Source of the DNA: JADJOY01 sp046331705 [NCBI: bacterium]
GTDB taxonomy: Bacteria; JADJOY01
Length of the DNA stretch: 9,538 nt
Assembly: GCA_046331705.1 (NCBI GenBank)
Contig: JAXLQJ010000105.1
Span: 1 to 9,538, forward strand
Direction of reading: 5' to 3'
A program made the position numbers and the translations under genes. Positions 1-4,759 of the stretch are shown piece by piece (position 1 is the first letter of the stretch; every line of letters begins with the position of its first letter). The notes beneath the pieces are model-generated. The model was not told the DNA's origin. It saw nothing but the letters and a program-made list of their open reading frames with translations, and searched no databases.

Positions 1-549
1 CAGGCGTCCGCGATCGAGGGAGACAAGATCCCCGGTCTCGCCGTCGCCCTCGAGCCCGGCCAGACGATCCACGTGAACGATTTCGCGATTCGCGTCCTGC
101 GCCTGCCGGGCCACACCGACGGCCACGTCGGCTACCTCTTCGACCGCGACCTCTTCTGCGGCGACGTGCTCTTCGTCGCCGGCTGCGGGCGGATCTTCGA
201 AGGCACGCCGGCGCAGATGTACGAGAGCCTCAACGCGACGATCGGCAGCCTCTCGGACGAGACCCGGATCTGGTGCGGTCACGAGTACACGGTGAAGAAC
301 CTGCAATTCGCCGCGACGCTGGAGCCGACGAATGCGGCCGTCGCGGCGCGCCTCGCCCGAGCGGAGGCGGAGCGCGCGGCCGGCAGGCCCACGATTCCGA
401 GCACGATCGGCGAGGAGCGGACGTTCAACCCGTTCCTCAGGGTCGATTCACCCGAGCTCATCGCCACGCTGAAACGACGCAACCCGGCGCAGCCGACCGA
501 TCCCGTGTCGGTCTTCGCCGCCGTGCGCGAGCTCAAGAACGAGTTCTGA
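1..549 (+). CDS. gloB: Hydroxyacylglutathione hydrolase (glyoxalase II), 5'-truncated by window edge
   Basis: Glyoxalase II hydrolyses S-lactoylglutathione to D-lactate and glutathione in the cytoplasm, the second step of methylglyoxal detoxification. The frame is open from base 1, so the true start and the N-terminal HxHxDH metal-binding motif lie upstream; 182 residues of a family of about 250 remain. Counting from base 1, visible metal-site residues are the GHTDGH motif (His38), the bridging Asp55 in FCGDVLF, and His94 in CGHEY. FVAGCGRIFEGTPAQMY and the segment CGHEYTVKNLQFA are close to classic GloB signatures, and the C-terminal half carries the helical glutathione-binding domain ending with FNPFLR. 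A GTG at 73 is only an internal valine. No convincing terminator follows. The family call is secure; the substrate is inferred from the family. Confidence 0.93.
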   Translation, partial: QASAIEGDKIPGLAVALEPGQTIHVNDFAIRVLRLPGHTDGHVGYLFDRDLFCGDVLFVAGCGRIFEGTPAQMYESLNATIGSLSDETRIWCGHEYTVKNLQFAATLEPTNAAVAARLARAEAERAAGRPTIPSTIGEERTFNPFLRVDSPELIATLKRRNPAQPTDPVSVFAAVRELKNEF

Positions 550-633
550 GCGCACGAAACGACCGGAGCCCCGGCACGCGAACGACGCGCGTCGGCGACC
601 CACGAACCCGCGATCCGTGAACCGACGACCAGC

Positions 634-662
634 TTGAGGGGTACACCCCTCGATGCTAGCGT
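634..662 (+). promoter_or_regulatory. Putative promoter with palindromic operator upstream of the PPOX gene
   Basis: A -35-like TTGAGG (634-639) is followed by 17 bases and then a weak -10-like TAGCGT (657-662). The spacer region contains the perfect inverted repeat GAGGGGT-AC-ACCCCTC at 636-651 (7 bp arms, 2-base centre). A palindrome overlapping the promoter core is the usual place for a repressor site. The repeat is certain; the promoter is a guess because the -10 matches only three of six consensus bases. As RNA the repeat could fold only as a short hairpin, and there is no T-tract, so a terminator for gloB is less likely. Confidence 0.4.
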
Positions 663-692
663 CCCCACCGCTCACCGACGGAGACGAAATCC

Positions 693-1091
693 ATGGCCGC
701 GACGATTCCCGAAAGCCACCTCGACCTCTTCAAGAAGCGTGCGTTCGCGCACCTCGCCACCTTGATGCCCGACGGCAGCCCGCAGGTGAACCCGGTGTGG
801 GTCGACTTCGACGGAACGCACGTGATCTTCAACACCGCGCGCGGACGCTGGAAGGACAAGAACCTGCAGCGCGACGCGCGGGTCGCCATCGAGGTCCTCG
901 ATCCCGACAATCCGTACCGCTACCTCCAGGTGCGCGGCGTGATCGTGGAGATCACCGAGGTCGGCGCCGACGCGGTCATCGACAAGCTCGCCAAGAAGTA
1001 CCTGGATGCCGACAAGTACCCGTTCCGGCAGCCGGGCGAGGTGCGGGTCACCTACAAGATCGAGCCGCGCAGCGTGAACGCGCACGGCTGA
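693..1091 (+). CDS. PPOX-class F420/FMN-dependent oxidoreductase (pyridoxamine 5'-phosphate oxidase-like split barrel)
   Basis: This 132-residue protein is a single split-barrel domain of the flavin/deazaflavin oxidoreductase type. Signature stretches are AHLATLMPDGSPQVNPVWVDFDG near residues 12-34, with the first two strands, then FNTARGRWKDKNLQRDARVA, where the Arg/Lys residues usually contact the cofactor phosphate, and LDPDNPYRYLQVRG, typical of the TIGR03618-like group. The length is normal for the family. ATG at 693 is preceded by a GGAGA-type ribosome binding site about nine bases upstream. Relatives bind F420 or FMN and reduce varied small substrates; the cofactor and substrate cannot be read here. 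The enzyme is cytosolic, as no signal peptide is present. The palindromic promoter at 634-662 suggests its own regulation. Next to gloB it may belong to stress detoxification, but that link is only proximity. Confidence 0.85.
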   Translation: MAATIPESHLDLFKKRAFAHLATLMPDGSPQVNPVWVDFDGTHVIFNTARGRWKDKNLQRDARVAIEVLDPDNPYRYLQVRGVIVEITEVGADAVIDKLAKKYLDADKYPFRQPGEVRVTYKIEPRSVNAHG

Positions 1092-1180
1092 GGAAACGGC
1101 GCGCGCGTCCCACCTGCGCGAACCGAGAGCAGCTCCGAAACGAAATCGAACGAGGGGTCGGGAACCCGGGGGATTCGAAG

Positions 1181-1564
1181 ATGCCAGACACGATGTCCAC
1201 GCGATACGTCCGCCGCGAGTTTCTGACGACCTCGATGGGGAAGCTGGCGCTGCTGATGCCCGCCGCCGCGGTGCTGAGCCACTGCGGGAACGCGAGCACC
1301 ACGAACGACGGCAGCGACGAGGGCTTCACCATCACGTCGAGTCTCGCGAGCGGCCACACGCACGCGATCTTCCTGCTCTTGAGCGACGTCGCGTCGCCGC
1401 CCTCGACCGGGCTCACGTACCAGAGCACGACCTCGAGCAACCACTTCCATCTGGTGGTCGTCACGCAGGCGCAGCTCACCAGCATCGACGAAGGTGCGGT
1501 CGTCACCGTGACCAGCTCCGTCTCCGACGGCCACCAGCACGCGTTCAGCATCCAGAAGCCCTGA
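1181..1564 (+). CDS. Small Tat-signal protein with three evenly spaced HxH motifs, function unknown
   Basis: The 127-residue product starts at ATG 1181, behind a GGGGGA stretch about eight bases upstream. Residues 10-15 read VRREFL, a good twin-arginine motif (RRxFL), followed by a hydrophobic stretch ending in LSHC at Cys35, a poor lipobox because His precedes the Cys. Export through Tat, possibly folded with a metal, is inferred. The mature part is a Ser/Thr-rich, beta-type sequence with His pairs at 59/61 (GHTH), 88/90 (NHFH) and 118/120 (GHQH), spaced 29 and 30 residues. Each sits in a unit beginning TSS or similar, so the domain is a degenerate three-fold repeat. I recall similar GHTH-repeat exported proteins annotated as hypothetical in deltaproteobacteria, but cannot name a family. 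Metal binding is a hypothesis. The next gene begins nine bases downstream, so co-transcription is likely. Confidence 0.78.
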   Translation: MPDTMSTRYVRREFLTTSMGKLALLMPAAAVLSHCGNASTTNDGSDEGFTITSSLASGHTHAIFLLLSDVASPPSTGLTYQSTTSSNHFHLVVVTQAQLTSIDEGAVVTVTSSVSDGHQHAFSIQKP

Positions 1565-1573
1565 TCGAGTCCC

Positions 1574-2938
1574 GTGAGGCGCAGCAGGAACGTGCGCCGT
1601 CGCTGGCTCGTGTCCTGCGCCCTCGCCTCGGCGATCGCCGGATGCGGCGACGGGTCGGGCTCGGCGGGCACGCCCGTCGAGCCTGGCCCGTTGGCGCGCA
1701 AGGCGGCGGGCTACGACGCCAATCACGTCGCCTGGCATCAGAGCGCCGAGCTCGGAAGCCGGATCGAGACCCGTTTCGCGGCGCCTGATTCGACCGAGGT
1801 CGTCCTCTACGACGACCTCGGCGCCTCCACCTTCTGGACCGGCCAGTACGCGGCCAGCCAGGCCTTCCGGTTCGCCGTCACCGGCGCCGCGGACGCGCGC
1901 ACGAACGCGCTGCGAGCCGCGAGCGCGCTGCACCATCACTACGCCGCCACCGGCAAGCGTGGATTCGTGGGCCGCTTCGTCGGCTCGGTGGACGAGCCGG
2001 CGCTGTGGGCGTACGCCCAGCCCTGCACCGACGAGAACTGTCATCTCGTCACCGAAGGCCCGTACGCCGGGCATTTCTGGCTCGGCAACACCAGCCGGGA
2101 TCAGTACACGGGCTGGTTCTACGGGCTCAGCCTGGTGCACGACCTGGTGGCCGATCCCGAGACCAACGCCGTCATCGAGAGCGACATGCGCGAGGTGATC
2201 GCGCGTCTCGAGGACGACGCCTGGCGGATCGTCGACGTCGACGGCGTCGCCACCACCGCCGGGCCTGGCGTGCTGCCGCTTCAGCAGCTCATGTTCACCA
2301 TCGCCGCGCGCGACGCGACCGGCGATGCCGCGCTCGCCGAGCTCTACGAACGAACGGCCGCGTTTCTCACGGTGCTCGAACCGCTCTCGACGATCACCTG
2401 GCCCAACACCTACACCGAGTACTTCGGAATCAGCCTCGGTTACCTGGCGTCCTACAACCTCGTGCGACTGGAAGCGGACGCCGAGCGCCGCGCGGCGCAC
2501 GTCGCGACGCTCGACACCCAGCAGTACCCGCCGGTCGCCAACACCCACCAAGTCTTCTTCGATTACGTGTGGATGGCCGAGACCGGCCAGCGACCGGAAG
2601 CGCTGCTCGAGGACGCGCGCGCCTCACTCCTCGAGTTCCCGGACGCGCCCAAGCGCCGCATCCATCCGTATCACCCGCCGATGCCGAAGGATCCGCTCTC
2701 GGTGATCGCCGGCCCGCTGCTCGACGCGCTGGGTCTGGGCGAGGTGATCGACATCGAGCCGCGCGCGAAGGATCCGTATCCGATGAGTCAGCGCTGCGTC
2801 GCGGGCGATTACTGGCAGGCGAGCCCGTGGGCGCTCGACTGCGGGCCGGACGATCCCGCGTTCGAGTACGCCGGCGAGGACTACCTGCACGCGTACTGGA
2901 TGGGCCGCTACCACGGCTTCCTGAACGACGGCGACTGA
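1574..2938 (+). CDS. Lipoprotein with probable all-helical (six-hairpin-like) domain, function unknown
   Basis: The 454-residue product starts at GTG 1574, nine bases after the Tat-protein stop, suggesting translational coupling. The signal peptide is very basic (RRSRNVRRR), then hydrophobic, ending in the lipobox IAGC with Cys24 as lipidation site. The mature chain is rich in amphipathic helices with aromatic motifs: FWTGQYAASQAFRFAVTG near residue 86, ALHHHYAATGKRGFVGRF near 116, SRDQYTGWFYGLSLVHDL near 175, WPNTYTEYFGISLGYLASY near 276, and a C-terminal YLHAYWMGRYHGFLND. Regular helix-turn-helix spacing with conserved Trp/Tyr/His resembles alpha/alpha-toroid (six-hairpin glycosidase-like) proteins, so a carbohydrate-related role is possible but not shown. 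Cys151/Cys156 and Cys408/Cys423 could form two disulfides. I do not recognise a named family. It ends 51 bases from a convergent gene. Confidence 0.8.
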   Translation: MRRSRNVRRRWLVSCALASAIAGCGDGSGSAGTPVEPGPLARKAAGYDANHVAWHQSAELGSRIETRFAAPDSTEVVLYDDLGASTFWTGQYAASQAFRFAVTGAADARTNALRAASALHHHYAATGKRGFVGRFVGSVDEPALWAYAQPCTDENCHLVTEGPYAGHFWLGNTSRDQYTGWFYGLSLVHDLVADPETNAVIESDMREVIARLEDDAWRIVDVDGVATTAGPGVLPLQQLMFTIAARDATGDAALAELYERTAAFLTVLEPLSTITWPNTYTEYFGISLGYLASYNLVRLEADAERRAAHVATLDTQQYPPVANTHQVFFDYVWMAETGQRPEALLEDARASLLEFPDAPKRRIHPYHPPMPKDPLSVIAGPLLDALGLGEVIDIEPRAKDPYPMSQRCVAGDYWQASPWALDCGPDDPAFEYAGEDYLHAYWMGRYHGFLNDGD

Positions 2939-2950
2939 GGTGCCGCGTCG

Positions 2951-2969
2951 GGGGGCGGTGGCCGCCTCC
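2951..2969. terminator. Hairpin between convergent genes, possible bidirectional terminator
   Basis: GGGGGCGG (2951-2958) pairs with CCGCCTCC (2962-2969) across a three-base loop, giving an 8-bp stem with one G-U pair. It lies in the 51-bp gap between the stops of the two convergent genes. There is no T-tract on either side, so this is a plausible but unproven transcription-stopping structure. Confidence 0.4.
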
Positions 2970-2989
2970 GCGCGGCGCGGGTCTCGCGA

Positions 2990-3652
2990 TCAGCCGCCGG
3001 GCGGGAGCAGCGGGACGTCGACGATCACGTCGGCTCGCGCAGCGATGAGGTTGGTGAGCACGTCGACGATCAAGCCGCCCCGCGGCACGTCCGGCACCGG
3101 AACCCGCGGCGGGTAGCTCAGGATCGCGACGAAGACCGTGTCCCCTGGCGCCAGGTCGGTCGCGAACTCCCCGACGAGCGTCGCGGGATCGCTTGCGGAC
3201 GGCTCGAAGAGCGTGGTGGACGTCTGCCACGGCTTTGCGAAATCGGCGCGACGCACCGCACCCAGGAACTCGCTGCCTTCGCCGTATCCCTCGGGGTGGA
3301 TCGCCAGCGAGAACGCACAGCCGCCGGTCGCGGCGAGACACCGGATCCCGGACGAGATCGGGGCGCCGGTGTCGGAGAGCGGCTCTCCCGGCCCCGGCGA
3401 GTCGGTGGGCAGCGAGGGCGGCGCGTCCACTCCGCACAACAGGAAATCGTCCGGCACCAAGGCGCAGGTGCCGTGCTCCACGGCATCGCGGATGGCGCCC
3501 TGCTCGCTTTGCGCCGCCGCCGAAACCTCGGGATCGAAGCCGCTCGAGCCGCTTCCGCAACCACTCGCCCACGCCAGGCTCGCGATCGCGAAGACGAGCC
3601 GAACGAGCGCAGCGCGGCAGCGCGCGGACCGAGGTGGCTTGCGCACGATCAT
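2990..3652 (-). CDS. Lipoprotein with four extracytoplasmic cysteines, function unknown
   Basis: This is the second gene of the - strand operon. The 220-residue product has a basic N-region (RKPPRSARCRAALVR), a hydrophobic core and a clean lipobox ASGC with Cys32 as the lipidation site, followed by a Gly/Ser linker. The mature part has Cys63, Cys73, Cys105 and Cys112 in two close pairs, suggesting two disulfides, and a Pro-rich loop near residues 78-98. The second half (roughly 113-215) is beta-rich, ending in PRGGLIVDVLTNLIAARADVIVDVPLLPPGG. No catalytic motif is visible and I cannot assign a family. ATG 3652 lies three bases past the regulator's stop, and its strong AAGGAG site lies inside the regulator's coding end, so the two are coupled. 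A role at the cell surface under the upstream regulator is inferred from context. Confidence 0.82.
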   Translation of the reverse strand: MIVRKPPRSARCRAALVRLVFAIASLAWASGCGSGSSGFDPEVSAAAQSEQGAIRDAVEHGTCALVPDDFLLCGVDAPPSLPTDSPGPGEPLSDTGAPISSGIRCLAATGGCAFSLAIHPEGYGEGSEFLGAVRRADFAKPWQTSTTLFEPSASDPATLVGEFATDLAPGDTVFVAILSYPPRVPVPDVPRGGLIVDVLTNLIAARADVIVDVPLLPPGG

Positions 3653-3655
3653 CGC

Positions 3656-4531
3656 TCACTCCTTTTGCGTACCGGCCACGAGAATGCGCACGAACTGCTG
3701 CTGCCCCGGGCCGCGCGCGCTGCTCGCCGCGGCGTCGCGGGTCGCGTCCTCGGACGCGGCGAACTCTCGCACGACCTCTTTCACGGCCGCGTCGAGTCGC
3801 TTGCGGAGCTCGTCGGCGCGCTCGGGTGCGACGAGCAGGAAGTGGTTCTTGAGATACGTCGCACGCTGATCGCGAACCAGCTTGTCGGTGAGGCTCTTGG
3901 CGAAGATCGCCGCCAGCTCGAGCGCCAGGTCCAGCCGTTCGTCTCGATCGACGGCGTGGATGTGGTGCGCCTTCTTCCGCACGGTGCGGGCGTCGACCTC
4001 GATCAGGCCCTTGTCGCAGAGCGCGGCCTCGATGCGCTTGGCGTCGGCACGGTTCGCCTTGCCGAACGCGTCCACCAGCGCGTCGTCGACGGCCTTGCGG
4101 AACGCACGCAGCGAGACTGGCGAGCCATCGTCGGGCAGCGCCGCGAGCGCCTGCGAGAGCGCCACCGAGAACGAGACCGGCGGCGCGGCCTCGTCACCGT
4201 CGTCGCGGTCGTCGGCGGCCGCGCCTGCCATCGCGCGGCGGATCTCGCGAGCGAGGGCCCGCACCATCCGGTCGCGATAGAGCACCGCCAGCAGCTCGTT
4301 CGGTTGCTCGCCGCGCAGTCGGGCCAACTTCCGCACCAGCTCTTCGTTCGGGTAGCGCTCGCCCTTCTCGATGTATCCGAGCAGCACGGGATCGATGCCG
4401 AGCTCGGCGGCGAAGCGGCGCAGCGTCCACTCGCGTCCGCGCAGCACGCGGGTCTCGTAGAAGACCTCGCGGATCCCCTTGAAGGTCGAGGGCAAGCGAT
4501 TCATCGGGTTCGAGGATAGCGTGGCGTCCAC
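3656..4531 (-). CDS. XRE-like HTH transcriptional regulator, probable TIGR02147/DUF4423-type
   Basis: The 291-residue product (282 from an alternative start) is cytosolic. Residues about 33-75 form a Cro/C1-type helix-turn-helix: WTLRRFAAELGIDPVLLGYIEKGERYPNEE, with the YIEKGERYP turn typical of XRE domains. A charged linker near 103-118 (DDRDDGDE) follows. A helical/winged segment around 130-190 reads AKRIEAALCDKGLIEVDARTVRKKA, and the C-terminal part reads ALELAAIFAKSLTDKLVRDQR, then LVAPERADELRKRLDAAVKEVVREF and QQQFVRILVAG. That layout and length fit the TIGR02147 family (HTH plus DUF4423), known from Fibrobacteres and deltaproteobacteria; this assignment is by memory of layout. The start is GTG 4531 or ATG 4504; neither has a good ribosome binding site. 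It heads an operon with the 2990-3652 lipoprotein and faces an AT-rich palindromic control region, implying autoregulation and control of the divergent lipoprotein operon. Confidence 0.83.
   Translation of the reverse strand: MDATLSSNPMNRLPSTFKGIREVFYETRVLRGREWTLRRFAAELGIDPVLLGYIEKGERYPNEELVRKLARLRGEQPNELLAVLYRDRMVRALAREIRRAMAGAAADDRDDGDEAAPPVSFSVALSQALAALPDDGSPVSLRAFRKAVDDALVDAFGKANRADAKRIEAALCDKGLIEVDARTVRKKAHHIHAVDRDERLDLALELAAIFAKSLTDKLVRDQRATYLKNHFLLVAPERADELRKRLDAAVKEVVREFAASEDATRDAAASSARGPGQQQFVRILVAGTQKE
3659..3664 (-). promoter_or_regulatory. Strong ribosome binding site of the downstream lipoprotein, inside the regulator gene
   Basis: AAGGAG on the - strand (complement of 3659-3664) lies six bases before ATG 3652 and within the last codons of the regulator gene, whose stop is at 3658-3656. 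It fixes the lipoprotein start and supports translational coupling. Confidence 0.8.
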
Positions 4532-4550
4532 GGTCGCTCAAACATCGAAA

Positions 4551-4598
4551 GTTGTTGACAACAACATATCATGATTTGTAGACTAACATTTGTTGTTA
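4551..4598. promoter_or_regulatory. AT-rich operator region with two palindromic elements between divergent operons
   Basis: Within an otherwise very G+C-rich window, about 60 bases here are AT-rich. GTTGTTG-A-CAACAAC (4551-4565) is a perfect 7-1-7 palindrome. A second inverted repeat, TAACA-TTTGT-TGTTA (4584-4598), uses the same ACA/TGT letters. In addition AACAACA (4560-4566) is inverted relative to TGTTGTT (4591-4597). The two palindrome centres (4558 and 4591) are 33 bases apart, close to three helical turns. The 8-bp palindrome ATCATGAT (4568-4575) lies between them. The repeats are directly visible; binding by the adjacent XRE-like regulator is an inference. Confidence 0.65.
4555..4584 (+). 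promoter_or_regulatory. Putative sigma-70-type promoter of the 4760-7851 lipoprotein operon
   Basis: TTGACA (4555-4560) is a perfect -35 hexamer. TAGACT (4579-4584) follows after 18 bases and matches four of six -10 bases. Predicted transcription starts near 4591, leaving a leader of about 170 bases before ATG 4760. The -35 lies inside the 4551-4565 palindrome, so a bound repressor would block it. I could not find an equally good promoter for the - strand regulator operon in the same region. Confidence 0.55.
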
Positions 4599-4659
4599 AT
4601 GCTCGTGACTCACCCGATCTCGCGCGAGGCCTCGCGAAACAGCGAATTCCGTCATCGAA

Positions 4660-4737
4660 CCAGGCGCGGGCGGCTCTCGGTGACTGACGGGAGACAGGAG
4701 CCGCGGGCTCCCGCGCCTGGGCTTTTCTCGCGAGCCC
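4660..4737 (+). promoter_or_regulatory. Structured 5' leader: long GC hairpin with an overlapping alternative hairpin
   Basis: CCAGGCGCGGG (4660-4670) pairs perfectly with CCCGCGCCTGG (4710-4720). Inside it, CGGCTC (4671-4676) pairs with GAGCCG (4698-4703), leaving a one-sided CGGGCT bulge (4704-4709) and a 21-base apical region. The stem is followed by GCTTTTCT. A second possible hairpin, GGGCT (4719-4723) with AGCCC (4733-4737), overlaps the foot of the first, and GGGCTC (4705-4710) could also pair with GAGCCC (4732-4737). The ribosome binding site GGAGG (4748-4752) lies just downstream. This could be an attenuator, a leader that controls ribosome access or a stability element. It matches no riboswitch class I can name. 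Confidence 0.5.
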
Positions 4738-4759
4738 ACACCTCGACGGAGGATTCCGG

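Noticed and set aside
583-594. CGACGCGCGTCG palindrome after gloB considered as a terminator
   Set aside because: It has only 12 bases with no real loop and no T-tract; such palindromes are frequent by chance in DNA this G+C-rich.
1052-2551. Long open frame on the - strand (499 codons)
   Set aside because: It runs antisense through the Tat and lipoprotein genes; its Arg/Gly/Val-rich translation has no motif, and long antisense frames are normal with this G+C-rich codon pattern.
4623-4636. Perfect 14-bp palindrome CGCGAGGCCTCGCG in the leader of the large lipoprotein
   Set aside because: It has no loop, so it would not fold well as RNA, and it lies downstream of the promoter; it could be a protein site, but nothing ties it to one.
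4660-4720. Leader structure compared with cobalamin, cyclic-di-GMP and TPP riboswitches
   Set aside because: Short resemblances such as GGGAGACAGG occur, but the conserved core motifs and junction layout of these classes are missing.
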